A stretch of 64,000 bases of DNA from Ailurus styani (GCA_002007465.1 LNAC01000065.1:1226570-1290569), one strand, 5' to 3'. Positions 34,000 to 46,555 are shown, numbered from the stretch's first letter. A program made the numbers and translations. The notes: generated by a model from the sequence alone, not told the origin.

Positions 34000-35309
34000 G
34001 TAACTTTTTACTTTATATAAATTTTGACATTGAATATTTAATATTGAATGCTGGTTTACTCCTTTTTTTGAACTACAGCCATAGTAATCATTTAATCAAC
34101 TAATGCAACTAAGCATTTCTATTCCAAAAGCAATAGAACCATGATGTAGTGTGGTAGAGGCCCAGTATGTAAAACAAAGGCAGAACTATTAACTGATTTG
34201 GGGATAGAGGGGACTAGGGTCACACCTATTCCCTAGTCATCCCTATTATCACACCCTATTCCACACACCTTCCCACCTTATCCATCCCCCCACCTGACAC
34301 ACAGTGGCCACTGGACTTGTGCACAGAGTACTATTTGAAAATCACCAGTAAAGTAAGTATGATATCACTTGGTTGGAGTTCTTGTCCCAGTTGACATGGA
34401 ATAAATCACTAAATGTGAGGTTTAAGTTTATCTCATGAAAGGATAATTTTGTAAGAAAAAACATTAGGTACCCTACCTGACAGAGTTTTTAGGAGGTCCA
34501 GATGTGAGAATGCTTTGAGACCATAAAGTGCTATATGATTAAGGCCTTATTATTAAGTTCTTTTTAACTAATTGCCTCTACAGACAAATATTTGTTTTTA
34601 TAGAGATCTTCAGCTGCCTTGAATGCCCCAAAATACAGTGCTTTGGAGTTCTTTACTGTGGAGCATTTGTTAAATCCTTTTTCATATTATTTGAAAACTA
34701 TAGAAAAGAAAAAAGACCTCTGATTTCTGCAAGATTGTGTTCTAACCATAGAACATGTTGCAAGTGAGATTAGTTAGCATATAGGGAAGATTTGGGAGAA
34801 AGTAACATTGTGTACTTTTCCTCTTTTGTGTGTTTTTCTTGGTCATTCCAAGTGGAGACAAGCGAGGGCACATCTAGCCATGCCTGATAACTATACTTTA
34901 ATAAAGAACCATGGGTTGAGGAAAATACCAAAATTGAAGTAGGAAGAATTGTGGGGGTGGAGACAAGGGAAAAAGAAAAACAAAAGAAAAGGTCCCAGTG
35001 TGAAATTTTTCCATTTCCTGGCTAAGGACTTTGGTTATTATACATTTATCAATGGCTATTACATCTAGCCTGCAGAAAACATGGGGCAACTTGCAGAAAG
35101 CATATGGCCCTTTGAAAGGCAAGGTCTGACCTGCTTGCTATATTCAGGTGTACCTATGAAGCCTTAAAACATTTATTCAAAAAGTCCTTTGTTGAACTGA
35201 TTATAAAGATAAGATTAAATCTCTGTCCTTGAGCTAAAGCAAGAGACACAGAGCACACATATGCATGCATATGCATAGCAGCAAAATGCACCAGATATGG
35301 GAGAGGTCA

Positions 35310-35507
35310 GGGCGCCTGGGTGGCTCAGTGGGTTAAAGCCTCTGCCTGCGGCTCAGGTCATGATCTCAGGGTCCTGGGATCGAGCCCCACATCGGGCTCC
35401 CTGCTCAGCAGGGAGCCTGCTTCCTCCTCTCTCTCTGCCTGCCTCTCTGCCTCCTTGTAATCTCTCTCTCTCTGTCAAATAAATAAAATCTTTAAAAAAA
35501 AAAAAAA
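35310..35507 (+). mobile_element. CAN-SINE, sense
   Basis: Complete copy with a 15-A tail and 17-bp TSD agatatgggagaggtca (35293-35309, 35508-35524). Confidence 0.96.
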
Positions 35508-35599
35508 AGATATGGGAGAGGTCAGATGAGTTCTGGTCCTGCTGAGTTAAGTTAGGGAAAAGGAGTATTAGAACATTTTAAGCGGAGACAAAGAGAAAA

Positions 35600-36980
35600 G
35601 CAGAGTAGCTGTTGAATGTTTTTGAGCCTGGAAGTAGTAAGAGTAATGCAGTGTTTTAGGAAGAATTAACCGTGATCTGTGGGCCAGTAGCTGAGAAAGA
35701 ACAGAGATCAAGAGACTCTATTATAGTTTCAGTGTTTTTTTAAAAAAAAAAAAAAAAAAAAAGGTGGAGGGGCTTCTGATCCAAGAGAGTAATGTGGAAA
35801 AAGAGAGGAAGTGACGGATGAGAAAGAAGCTGTAAAGGGCAGGATAACAAATTGATTATAAAAGAAAAGACAAAGGGAAAACTCGGATGTTCTCATGGTT
35901 ACAAATCTGGAATAAGGGAAAAGTTAAGGAAAGCAGAAGTGGTTCAGTTTGGGACGTAATGAATTTGAGGTCTGACGTGAAAACCCTCCAGTAGGCAGTT
36001 CATGACTGAAACTTAAGATGGGTGATGGCTGTAGATAAGGACTCAAGATTTGCTTGCAGAGTCTAGAAAGCCAAGGGAATAGAGGTATACAGTATAGGAG
36101 AAAAGTGAGGAAGCTCAGTTCTGCCACTTAATTAGGTATTCAGCTTTGAGCACATCTCTTAATTTCTGTCCTTTAACTTCCTCATTTTCAAGATGAGGAT
36201 AATAAATCTAGCCCTGCCTGCTTCAGAGCAGCATTCTGATGAACAAAGAAGATAGTGGATGCGAAAGCACTTTGTAAACTGTATAGCCCTTTGCGGCTCT
36301 TAGAGCAAAGTAATAGTTAAAACTGTGGAGAAAACCCGTGTTTATAGGTTCTGAGGAAGAAGAGGTCCCACAGGAAGAAGCAGAAAGCAGGAGGTTGCCA
36401 AGGTAGTGCCTGGGTAAACTCAAAAGAGTTTTTTCTGGGGAAGGAGGTGTGGTTGTACTCACTTGTTCTGATAGAGGGGTCAAGGAAGACGAGAACTAAG
36501 GTCGCACCATCAGACCTGGTGACTAAGAGAGGAGTTTGGGGAGGATGATCTGTGAGGAAACCAGATTATAAGGAGTTACTGTAGTGAGTGGGTGTGAGGA
36601 AGTGGTGGCTGTAAGGATGGATTACAGTTTTGAGATATTTGTCTGTGAAAGGAAGGAGATAGGAAGACCATAATTTAAGTGTAGAATTTTTCTTAGACTT
36701 GAGTGAGGTGAATAAGCTGGTAAAGAAAGGTGTAATTAAAATACATCAAATGCTTACTGCATGCTTACTATAAGTCACATATGGGTGGAATTGTCTTGGA
36801 AAAGAGGAGGATCATCTCATCTCTTGTTCAGAAGAAATGAGAAACCTCAAAAAAAAAAAAAAAGAGAAAACTCATCATGTAGAAGAACCATGTGAGAATG
36901 GACATGTTCAGGTGAATGGTAGCGGGAGAAGGGGAGAAGTCCCTGCCAGTGACCTTGGTATTTTTGGTAAAAATGTGAGA
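35600..36980 (-). mobile_element. L2 LINE, antisense, diverged
   Basis: Antisense L2-like text: 'gtggttcagtttgggacgta', 'gaatttgaggtctgacgtga', 'ccagtaggcagttcatg', 'tgtgaaaggaaggagatagg'. A MIR-like segment sits near 36120-36300. Boundaries and unity of the element are uncertain. Confidence 0.45.
36120..36300 (+). mobile_element. MIR SINE
   Basis: 'ctgccacttaattaggtatt', 'cttcctcattttcaagatga', 'gcgaaagcactttgtaaact' follow the MIR consensus order in sense. Confidence 0.6.
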
Positions 36981-37371
36981 AGGAAGTGTAAGGATAGAAT
37001 TGATATCTTGAGAAATGTAGGAAAGTCTTCAAACAGTTCTTTGCATGTGCACCTTCACCAAACTAGAACACTTTTACTCTTTGAGCCACTAACAGATTAC
37101 ATATGAGTCAGAGGACCCAATGTTTCTGTAGATTGAGTTAATAAGGAAGGGCATGGAGGCAGAATTGCTTTTGATATTTTTGTACTGCCTTATTCTTACC
37201 TCCCTCCTACTTCCATAGCTGTTTTTATTTTTAGCTTTGGGAAAACTATTACATAGGTGTTTTCCTCTATTTATAATAAACAAAATTGAACATTTTAGGG
37301 ATGATAGTTTTTTAAGTTCATGTAGGAAAATATATAAAATTTTTTTGTAAACTAAAATATTTTGTTCACAG

Positions 37372-37448
37372 GTAACCAGATCCAGTAGTTACACAAGAAA
37401 GTCCCAGTTCCAGGTAGAAGAGGAGGACATTGAAAAGCTAGAAATTAG
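37372..37448 (+). CDS. RASA2: RASA2 window exon 5 (C2B domain)
   Basis: This 77-bp exon has acceptor ttcacag and donor ttag|gtattt, a weak donor lacking +5G. It encodes 25 residues, VTRSSSYTRKSQFQVEEED then IEKLEI, and ends with two bases of Arg. This is the middle of C2B, with an acidic EEED patch. Confidence 0.97.
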
Positions 37449-38439
37449 GTATTTGTCTTGGACTTTTACAGATTTCCTTTTTTTGGTGCCAAAAGAAAAT
37501 CCTAAATCCAAAATAGAAAAATCCTAAAAAGAAAATAGGTGAACCAAGCTTAATATAAGACTTCTCTTTAGCAAGTTGGTTGATGAAACTTAGAGGAACA
37601 TGCATCTAATTTAAATTCATATTATATTTTCAAAATCTGTTTTCTTTGCAGTAGTAGTCAAGGTGTATTTATTTAAAACCAAAGATGACCTAATTTTCCC
37701 TATTTTACTACATTTTTAATTTTCACAACTTTAATTGCTCTTTAAATTTCTGAATCATAACATAATGGATGCAAAGAATATATAGAAAAGTAATTATATA
37801 TTAGCCAATTTAGAAATAATTTTTTTATTCTTCTTAACATATCTGCTGTCTAACAGAAATTTCAGTGAGGTAAGAAGTCTTGTAAGATAATTCAACAGGT
37901 GCATGTGTTTGAAGTTTGTGCTATTTAGGTCTTAAATCTCTATGCTGTTTGGGAGGGAAAAGTTCTGTAAGTGCATGTACAGGTGTGGTCTTAACAGTGT
38001 GTTCATCTAAAGGGTGTATTAGTCACATGTTTGGAATGATCAGGTAATGTATTTTTCTAAATCACCTATCTTTACATATTAACTGGCTCTAATTGAGAAA
38101 GAAACTATAGTCTTGTCTTGGTTTCTTTTCTCAAATTCAACAAAGTGACTCTAGTTCTTATTACTATAGGTTAAAATAAAGCCTAAACTTTGAAACTAAG
38201 AAACTTAAGTGCTTTCTTTTAGACTATTTAAAATAGTTACATTCTGTGCTTATAAATAAAAGCTACTGCAATATTTTGTTTTCTTAGTTTAGTTAGTGAG
38301 GTATATGACAATGCTAACATCTCTTACTTTTAAAGCATGTAAAATTAATGCTATAATACAAAGTGATTTGAAGCTACCTGGTGGCGTGCGTGCTCTTAAA
38401 CATTGTTTGCAAAAAATAAAACCAGTTTTAAATTTTCAG
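37449..38439 (+). other. RASA2: RASA2 intron between window exons 5 and 6 (991 bp)
   Basis: AT-rich with no recognised repeat or gene. Ends in 'aaattttcag'. Confidence 0.8.
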
Positions 38440-38541
38440 GATTGACTTGTGGAACAATGGAAACCTGGTCCAAGATATTTTCCTGGGCGAGATTAAGGTT
38501 CCTGTTAACGTGTTAAGAAATGATTCCTCTCATCAAGCCTG
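38440..38541 (+). CDS. RASA2: RASA2 window exon 6 (end of C2B core)
   Basis: This 102-bp exon has acceptor attttcag and donor ctg|gtaaga. One base completes Arg, 33 residues follow (IDLWNNGNLVQDIFLGEIK and VPVNVLRNDSSHQA), and two bases of Trp end it. 'DLWNNGN..QDIFLGEIKVPV' is the C2 strand 6 - loop 3 - strand 7 unit. The acidic loop has WNNGN rather than the usual D-x-D pair. Confidence 0.97.
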
Positions 38542-39054
38542 GTAAGAAGACAAACATTCTAGTTAACTCCCCAGTAGGTCATTCCCTTTAGTAAAATGTA
38601 CATGCAAATAAATGCTTACTATATGCATATTTTTAAATTTGAGGCGGAATAAGCCAGAAGTCATTAACTTTAATTGATTTGGTTATTAATTTTTGCAGGA
38701 ATAGAAGTACGTTGATGGTTTTATGACTTAACCTCTAGTGCTGAGATTTAAGAACTGAATTATCTAGGAATATTGTTCTGTTCAAAAATGAAATCTTAAC
38801 TCTAAGGAGAAAATGAAAATCATTTAAAACATTAGATAAAAGTTGCCCAGTGTGAGTAGATGCTTGGTCACAGATCAGCATCTGCAGTACAGAAGCCTTA
38901 TTAATGGTGATAGGACCTGTAGATGTTTGAAAACAGAGGGTTTATGGTAGAGAATCAACTGTTAATGGGATCTAACCAGTGATTTTCCTTTACCACACCC
39001 CACTGAAATGCACTATGAATGGCCCTGATGTTATTTTCTAAATGTCTAGGGTCA

Positions 39055-39212
39055 GGGCGCCTTGGTGGCTCAATTGGTTGAGTGTCTGGCTCATGATTTC
39101 AGCTCAAGTCATGATCTCATGGTTGTGAAGTCAAGCCCCACATGGCTCTATGCTCAGCTGGGAGTCTGCTTGAGATTCTAACCCCACCCCGACTCATATG
39201 TAAATAAATGTG
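39055..39212 (+). mobile_element. CAN-SINE, sense, short older type
   Basis: Head gggcgccttggtggctcaat then 'ggttgagtgtctggctcatg'; tail gtaaataaatg. TSD tgtctagggtc at 39043-39053 and 39213-39223. Subfamily differs from the 'tgggttaaagcc' copies. Confidence 0.9.
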
Positions 39213-39646
39213 TGTCTAGGGTCCATATGTTGAGCTGATTCAGTAAATACTTTCTTGAGGTGCTCTGGTGGCTAAATAATGGTTACAGTATTATTTTACC
39301 TTTTCATGTCTTTAACAGTGACGTTAAACTGGTGGTCAATAAAACGTAATGTTCATACATTAAACTGATGTTATTTTCCTTAGCAGAATTGATGCGAAAC
39401 TATCATTTTTTTCTCTCGAGAGCACTTACAAGCATGCCTATCCTGCCCCTTCCAGTAGGCTGCCCAGCAGCCCTCATGCTAGACTTAGGTTTCTACTGAG
39501 CATAAAAAAACAGGGCTTTCTCATTTGCCTCTAAGGCCCACTATTTGGAACTCAGTTTCAGTGCCTAGAAGAATGAGTTGAAATTAAGTGTTTAGATGTT
39601 TCTTACTGTTGGCATCAGTTTCATTTGTCTTTAAAAGAGCCTGCTT

Positions 39647-39877
39647 TGGGCACCTGGGTGGCTCAGTTGGTTAAGCATTCACCTCAGGTCATGATCCCAG
39701 GGTCCTGGGATGGAGCCCCGAATTCGATTTCTGGCTCCCTGCCCAGCAGGAAGCCAGCTTCTCCCTCTGCCCTCTCTCTCCCTCTGCACCTCTTCCTGCT
39801 TGTTCTCTCTCTCTCTCTATCTCTCGCTATCTTTATCTCTCTCTCTCTCTCAAATAAAATAATTTTTTTAAAAAAAC
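39647..39877 (+). mobile_element. CAN-SINE, sense
   Basis: Head gggcacctgggtggctcagt, then 'ggttaagcattcacctcagg', an expanded CT-rich region and tail caaataaaataattttttt. The (CTCT)n stretch explains long antisense frames here, which are not genes. Confidence 0.9.
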
Positions 39878-40446
39878 TTATGCAACATGGAATAGAAACA
39901 TCTCCTAATTCATTTATACTTCCATAGGTATAAGGAAGTATAAAAATGTGAATGCCATTTTCTTCTAAGTCAGAAATTAAACTTTTAGGCTCCTTTGTCA
40001 TCTGTAGAGCTGTAGCATCCCCTTGTGGGATCGATGGTAATTGCATGAAAGTGCAGGAAAAGCTTTCTTTACCTTCAGAATTTCAGGCGTATTCTTTCTA
40101 ATCTTAGTAGTAGGAAAGAGAATAAAAGAGAATAATTATCAGTAATGTGATGCTGTTGTTTGAGAAGTTTCAATTTGCTTTCCTTTTCCACGTAAATTTC
40201 CAATTAGTATATGTCTACTATAGTCTTTTCCTGAAAACGGATTTTAATTGTTCCAGTTTAATTTTAATCTCAAATTACAACATGATCCAATCATTCCCCC
40301 TTTCCTTTCTTGGCTTTTCAGTTCCTTAGCAATGACGTATGTTCTTTATTCTGAAACTTCTGTCAGATGTTAGGAGTAGCTTGTTAGTATTGATAGTAAC
40401 TCATTTTAACTTTAACCTTCTAGATAATAGAATTTTATCTGATCTT

Positions 40447-40647
40447 TTTAAAATTATTTATTTATTTATTTGACACAGAGAGAGGGATTACAATTAGGCA
40501 GAGAGGCAGGCAGAGAGAGGAGAGAGGAGGAAGCAGGCTCCCTGCCGAGCAGAGAGCCCGATGTGGGCCTTGATCCCAGGACCCTGGGATCATGACCTGA
40601 GCCAAAGGCAGAGGCTTTAACCCACTGAGCCACCCAGGCGCCCCCCC
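40447..40647 (-). mobile_element. CAN-SINE, antisense
   Basis: Complete reverse copy ending cccaggcgccc. TSD not clear. Confidence 0.93.
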
Positions 40648-40934
40648 TTTTTTTTTTTAGTCAATAATATACTCACACAGTTCACAGTTCAAAAAGTAAA
40701 AATCTGTGTCTTGTCCAAGTCCCTCAGCTAGTCATTTTCCCTCTTCTGAGGCAATCACTGTTTTGATTTTCTGGAAATACTTTATGGAATGTAGTCAAAT
40801 ACTATGTATTTGACTGTAATACTAGTATATATCCTTTTTCCTTCTTTACACTAATGGGCACATACTGTATCCTGATCTGCACCTTGCTTTTCTCACTTAC
40901 CAGTGTAATAGAACTTCAGTAAATATTTCTGGAA

Positions 40935-41110
40935 CCTTGGTAGTCGTTAAGAGTATGGACTCTGGAACCAAATTGCCTTGGTTCAAATCTTAACCTCTGC
41001 CATAACTACCTGTGTGACCTTGGACAAGTTATTCCACCCACTTGGCTTTGCCTTTCTCTGGCTATAAAATGGGGACAGAACAAATAGTACCTGCCTCCCT
41101 GAGTTGTTAG
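40935..41110 (+). mobile_element. MIR SINE
   Basis: Clear MIR: 'agtatggactctggaaccaa', 'tgtgtgaccttggacaagtt', 'ctataaaatggggacag', 'agtacctgcctccctgagtt'. Confidence 0.85.
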
Positions 41111-41436
41111 AGAATGAAATAGCATACATCCTCATCAATGAGACAAGCTGCAAGTGCAGTGATCACGGGTATAGCTCATGCTGTCATCATTACAGTGACT
41201 GCTGTACCATTCTTCCACCATTCCTACATATAGAATTTCTGCATCCTTCGTTGTCATACCAGTGTTCCATTGTTTGGAATGTTAGAGAACCTCAGAGGCA
41301 GTCTAGTTTAATATCATTTCACCAGTTCCCGTCAGTGTCTTAATGTGTGCAAAACCTTTGTGTGATTGTACAGATTGGCACAACAATTTTTCCCCAAATG
41401 ATCTAACATGTAAAAATGGACATTAAGACAGTAGAG

Positions 41437-41640
41437 GGACACCTGGGTGACTCAGTCGGTTAATCATCTGCCTTCGGCTCAGGTCATGGTTCCAGGGTCT
41501 GGGATTGAGTCCCACATCAGGCTCCTTGCTCCACGAGGAGACCTCTGCCTGCTGCTCTCCCTGCTTGCGCACACGTGCCCTCTCTCTCTTTCTCTCTGAC
41601 AAAAAAATAAATAAATCTTTAAAACAAAAAAAAAGAAAAG
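41437..41640 (+). mobile_element. CAN-SINE, sense
   Basis: Head gacacctgggtgactcagtc, tail aaaaaaataaataaatcttt followed by an A-rich repeat. Diverged. Confidence 0.88.
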
Positions 41641-42439
41641 AAAAGATGATAGATTCAAATAGTAAATGAAACATGATTGAGGTTTTTCAACATAAGTACT
41701 TTATACATATTTAAATCTAGATTATTTTACTTGAGATGAGTTGCTTGTCTAGTTTGCTAATTTTGCCACCTATCTTCACTCCCCTATTTTAAGGAAAAAT
41801 CCGTTGATAATGCTTATCTTTATGGAACCAGAAACAGCATTCAAGTGTTAGTAGAGCTGCCTATGAACAGTTATTTTCCAGCTTCTGAACATTACTTCAT
41901 TATGCTTGTTTTCAGCATTATGAACCAATAATTGTAGTTTTTACCTGCCTACCTTAACTTCAATTATACAGACCTTGTGGTTAAAAATTTTCAAATGCTA
42001 GATTTTTTTTTCTATTAAGGAGTTGTCAAAACAGCTGAATCTTGAGTGCATCAGGCTTACTTTTACGCCTCTCTAATTGTGAATAAAAAAATATGTGTAG
42101 AGCAACTGAATTCCACTTTCAGTTAATAATTCCTCTATTTCCTTTTTCTTACTTCTTTCAAACTGAAATGTTTCACTCAAAAACTGAAGAAAATATATTT
42201 GATTTGATTTTTTTTTTTGGTATCCCTCGACCTTAGGCATGACCATATATCCTCATTTAACAAATCTTGACGGTTTTCTCTTTACTTCTGCTTCATACAA
42301 GTTTACTTAGTCCACAAGGGATCCTTCAGGGTTTAAATAGAGCCTTTTTAAACAATGTTATAAAATAACATCACATTTATGTAGGTACATTGATAAGTAC
42401 ACTTATCTATAGTGATTGCTATGTTTAAGTGGTAACAGT

Positions 42440-42690
42440 TATATATAAATCTTACATAAATAACGGCTGCAAGTGTTTACTGTGTATCAGGCACTATTTT
42501 AAGTGCTTTACTTATAATAACCGCCTTAGAGTTGTTATAAGGATTAAATCAGTTAGATACTATTAATACCCCTTATTTAGAGTAATAATAAGGTAAGGAA
42601 ATAAGCGCAGCGAGATTGATCAGCTTGCCCAAGGTCACACAGCTGAGATTTGGACCAAATATTCTGAGTCCAAAGTTTATAAAGCTCTTG
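42440..42690 (-). mobile_element. MIR SINE, antisense
   Basis: 'tatcaggcactattttaagt', 'ttgttataaggattaaatca'-like text and 'agcttgcccaaggtcacaca' in antisense MIR order. Confidence 0.75.
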
Positions 42691-42729
42691 ACCAATTGCT
42701 ATAATAAATTGTTTGGCATAAATATATTT

Positions 42730-42909
42730 CTTAAGATTTTCTTTACTTATTTGAGAGAGACAGAGAGAGCACAAGTGGGGGAAAGGGACAGAGGAAGAAG
42801 CCTACTCCCTGCTGACCAGGGATCCTTGTGCGGGATTTGATCCCAGCAGCCTGGGATCATAATCTGAGTTGAAGGCAGACATTTAACCAACTGAGCCACT
42901 CAGCTGCCC
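42730..42909 (-). mobile_element. CAN-SINE, antisense
   Basis: Reverse copy ending gagccactcagctgccc. Short TSD cataaatat at 42718-42726 and 42910-42918. Confidence 0.9.
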
Positions 42910-42950
42910 CATAAATATTTTTTAATATGTTTAAAATTCAAAAATATTTG

Positions 42951-43165
42951 GGGTGCATGGGTGGCTCAGTCAGTTAAGGGTCCAACACTTGATTTTGACT
43001 CAGATCATGATCTCAGGGTTGTGAGATTGATCCCCAGGTTGGGTTCTGTGTCATTGTGAAGTCCGCTTAAGATTCTCTTTATCTCCCTGTCCCTTTGCCC
43101 TTCCCTCCCACTCGTGCACACCTGCTCTTGTTCTCAAATAAATAAACTAAAAAATTTTTTAAAAC
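42951..43165 (+). mobile_element. CAN-SINE, sense, diverged
   Basis: Head ggggtgcatgggtggctcag, then 'ggtccaacacttgattttga', tail tctcaaataaataaac. An older subfamily with the 'cttgattttg' head. Confidence 0.88.
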
Positions 43166-43984
43166 TCTTAAAAATATTGCTTTAAGCTGAAATCAAAGAT
43201 TTGAGTGCCCCTTGCTTTATAAAATTTGTTTTAAAATATTGAAGGGGCATAGGGGAGGTGGTAAGTTGAGTATTTTGAAATTTTATGTTTTTTTCAAATA
43301 GACACAGATGAGATACTGTGCCCAGAAGGATTTCTTACCCTTCCAAAGAAACCCAAGGGAAACAAGCTTTAAAAAATGAGACAGGAGTGAGGCCTTCTGA
43401 GGTTCCTGGGCATTCTAAAGGAGTGCATACAAATAATAACTGGCATACCATTGCCCTAATCCCTCGGCACAGAACATGCCATATTAGGATTATAGGTCTG
43501 TTTTGCTGGTATTTTGTAGTTTGTGAGAGTAACAGAGAGACAAGGCATACTCCTTTCTCCAGTAATTTGGACATAAGGGAATTAAAGTTGCCCTCTGAGT
43601 AAAATTCCTATAGAACAAACCAAAACACAGTCTGCAAATCTGACTAGAATATGGGCTCATTGTTTAAGATTGAAGATGGGTAAGTGCATCTTAGGGAGGC
43701 AGAACCAAGTTGTAACTATAATACAAATATTTTTATTTTTATATCCCATGTATGGAAAACACTAGTTAAAATGGACAGGGAATACTGTTATGTTAGCTGA
43801 GAATTCTTAAGACTACCTCAGTCTCTGTGTTGTATCTATCTCACCATAGTCCCTCTGATAATATGGCTTTCCAAATAGCTTACCAGTAGGTAAAAAATGT
43901 ATTAATCAAACAGTGAAAAAGTTGTATTAACTGCAGGTAAAAAACAAAAAAGTGTATTAGCTGCAGTGAGGAATATAAATGAAG

Positions 43985-44120
43985 CACCATGGGAAACAGT
44001 GGTAATTGTTGAAGCCTAGTGGTAAGTGCATGGGGGGGATGATGAGTTGATGGTATTCATTATTAATATAACCACTCTTCACCCCACTTTTGTGAATGAA
44101 CATTTGCTTGTGTAATAAAA
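43985..44120 (+). mobile_element. Old L1 3' end, sense
   Basis: 'gtaattgttgaagcctagtg', 'gcatggggggg', then 'cttgtgtaataaaatgt': an old L1 3'-terminal pattern. The same pattern recurs at about 45800 and 53670. Confidence 0.45.
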
Positions 44121-44385
44121 TGTGTTGGTCACAAAAAAAGAAAAAGGTATTTTTACTGCTTGACTATTGTATTTCTTTTCATAAATTTAGAAATTGGCTT
44201 TCTCCTTTAAATATACCAGTCTCCATGCTCAGTCATTGCAGTTCAGGTTTACTTTTAGATAAAACTAGGTATCTGAATTGCAAGTCTACAAAACATATAC
44301 TAGATTGTGGAACTTGACCAAAGTAATGTCCTTTCCAGGATGTTTGGTGATTAGCCAACTAGACTTTTCCCTTAGAGGTACTTCT

Positions 44386-44580
44386 TTTTTTTTTTTTTAT
44401 TCATTTGACACAGAGAGAGAGATCACAAGTAGGCAGAGAGGCAGGCAGAGAGAGAGGAGAGAGGAGGAAGCAGGCTCTCTGCCGAGCAGAGAGCCTGATG
44501 TGGGCCTCGATCCCAGGACCCTGGGATCATGACCTGAGCCGAAGGCAGCGGCTTTAACCCACTGAGCCACCCAGGCGCCC
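44386..44580 (-). mobile_element. CAN-SINE, antisense
   Basis: Complete reverse copy with 14-bp TSD ttagaggtacttct at 44372-44385 and 44581-44594. Confidence 0.95.
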
Positions 44581-44914
44581 TTAGAGGTACTTCTGAGTCA
44601 CCTTTGCTAATAGGCTTATATGCAGTTACTTTCTCAGGCAAATCTTTAAAACAGTTCTCAAATGAGAATAGAAATTCTGAAGGCTGGTGTTTCAAGATAG
44701 AGATTCCTCTTTTGTAGATAGTGATATAATTTCTTCTCCCATTATTGTCATCCCCTCATCTTTTAAATTTTGTTTGATTCTCTAGTGCCCTTTTATGTGT
44801 TTAATTATATCTTTCTCAAAACTAATAAATATTCCATTAAATCCTTCCTACCTTCTGTTTTTAAACTAGTGTAATGGGGAGGCCATAGGTGATAAATATC
44901 AAAAGTAAATATCA

Positions 44915-44975
44915 CGTATTGCATGGAGCACTGGGTGTGGTGCATAAACAATGAATCCTGGATCACTGGGGGGAA
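44915..44975 (+). mobile_element. 61-bp L1 3'-end insertion
   Basis: Consists only of the last bases of carnivore L1 ('gtattgcatggagcactggg', 'aatgaatcctggatcact'). It lies between perfect 14-bp TSDs, aaaagtaaatatca (44901-44914, 44976-44989). Confidence 0.85.
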
Positions 44976-45069
44976 AAAAGTAAATATCAACACTAATGAC
45001 ACTACTTCATAAAAAGTATTCCAGGTAGTAAGTAAAGGAGGAATGATAGCATTCTAAAACTATCATTTT

Positions 45070-45252
45070 GGGATGCCTGAGTGGCTCAGTCACTTGAACG
45101 TCTGCCTTCAGCTCAGGTCATGATCCCAGGGTCCTAGGATCAAGTCCCACATTGGGCTCCTTGCTCAGTGGAGAGTCTGCTTCTCTGTCTGCCTGCCACT
45201 CCCCCTGCGTGTCCTCTCTCTCTGACAAAAAAAATAAATGTTTAAAAAAAAA
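45070..45252 (+). mobile_element. CAN-SINE, sense
   Basis: Head gggatgcctgagtggctcag, tail aaaaataaatgtttaaaa. TSD aaactatcatttt / aaactatcgtttt with one mismatch. Confidence 0.92.
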
Positions 45253-45799
45253 AAACTATCGTTTTATAATCTGTGAAAGTTAATGACTCTAGGCGGTGCT
45301 TATCAGTGACTTCTAATGTCACAAAAAGAGAAACAGATATTAGTGCCTCTTTGTGGAAATACACAGCAATATCAGTGAAATGTTCTTGCCAGCATATCAA
45401 ATCTGAATCTAACCAAGTCTCTAGATCTAACTGCCAATGTACAGGAAGTACAGAGAGGACAAAAAACATGTTAAGTGACGTCATGGAGATAGAGATAGAT
45501 TTTGCATAATCCCAAATGTGGAAAATTCTATTCCAACTACCTGATTTCTTAGGGGATAAAGGGAATCTGTAGGTTAGAAGGAACTTAAGTATCTACCAGT
45601 TAAAATCTATGGACCTTGGATATGAACAAATTGTAGAAAAGTGTTCATGATAAAGTTTGGGAGAATTTGAACACGGATTGGATAATAATGATTTTTAAAA
45701 GTTATATGTAGTTGTAGTTACATATCTTGGAATATTTATAGATAAAATTATAAGACACCTGGAAATTTCTTTAAAATAATGCAGGAATGGGATGGGAGG

Positions 45800-45950
45800 A
45801 GTGAGTAGAGGTATGGCTGAAACAAGAATAACCTTGAGGTGATGATTATTAAAGCTAGGTGATAGGTGCATGGGGGTTCAAAAGATGTACTATCCTCTTC
45901 ACTTTTTTATGTGTTATTAAATTTCTATGATAAAAAGTCTTTAAAAATAA
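45800..45950 (+). mobile_element. Old L1 3' end, sense
   Basis: 'gatgattattaaagctaggt', 'gataggtgcatgggggttca', 'ttatgtgttattaaatttct', 'atgataaaaag'. Confidence 0.5.
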
Positions 45951-45993
45951 CTATTAGATTTGTGATTTGGGTCCTACAAACTCCTCTCGATAT

Positions 45994-46190
45994 TTTTTTT
46001 AAAGATTTTATTTATTTATTTGACAGAGAGAGAGAGATATTACAAGTAGGTAGAGAGGCAGGCAGAGAGAGAGGAGGAAGCAGGCTCCCTGCCCAGCAGA
46101 GAGCCCGATACGGGGCTCGATCCCGGGACCCTGAGATCATGACCTGAGCTGAAGGCAGAGGCTTTAACCCACTGAGCCACCCAGGCACCC
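45994..46190 (-). mobile_element. CAN-SINE, antisense
   Basis: Complete reverse copy. Flanks ctcctctcgat and ctcctcttgat are a near-perfect TSD. Confidence 0.93.
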
Positions 46191-46555
46191 CTCCTCTTGA
46201 TTTCTAAACATTTCTCTTTTCTTGGAAAATTTTAAAGCTATCTTTGTTTGTACATACATATTTTTTGCCTTCTACTTGCCTAAAAAAATTCATATAAATC
46301 TGATTTTTGCAAATAAAAATACTTTGAGTGTAGTTGCATTGCTTCTCCTTTAATAATATAAAAATCTACTTATAAACCTTCAATCACTAACTTTTTAAAA
46401 AATAAGTTCAGATTTTTACATATATACGATTTCCTTTAAAACAAGATCACTTATGCCTTCTTGTGGTAGGTCTTACCTATTTCAGCTAAATGTGTGTTTC
46501 TCAAATTTAGTGAGATGTTATTTTTTATTACACACTGGATTTTTATTTTTTTATA

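Larger units (their letters stand above)
34000..37371 (+). other. RASA2: RASA2 intron between window exons 4 and 5 (3.4 kb)
   Basis: Holds a sense CAN-SINE (35310), antisense L2 (about 35600-36980) and a MIR (about 36120). 34000-35290 is unique AT-rich sequence with no gene seen. The 89-codon frame at 36837-37106 overlaps L2-like sequence and lacks coding character. Confidence 0.7.

Noticed and set aside
36837..37106. 89-codon frame, possibly an alternative exon before RASA2 window exon 5
   Set aside because: It overlaps L2-like sequence, its start is in an A-run, and no acceptor/donor pair of correct phase is evident.
39684..40046. 120-codon frame on the - strand, rich in Arg/Glu
   Set aside because: It is produced by the (CT)n middle of a CAN-SINE read in antisense. 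The same applies to many other SINE-derived frames, such as those with 'GAWVAQWVKA' or 'APGWLSGLKPLP'.
43318..43602. 94-codon frame in the intron between exons 6 and 7
   Set aside because: No domain, no conserved motif, no splice signals, and an overlapping antisense frame of similar length.
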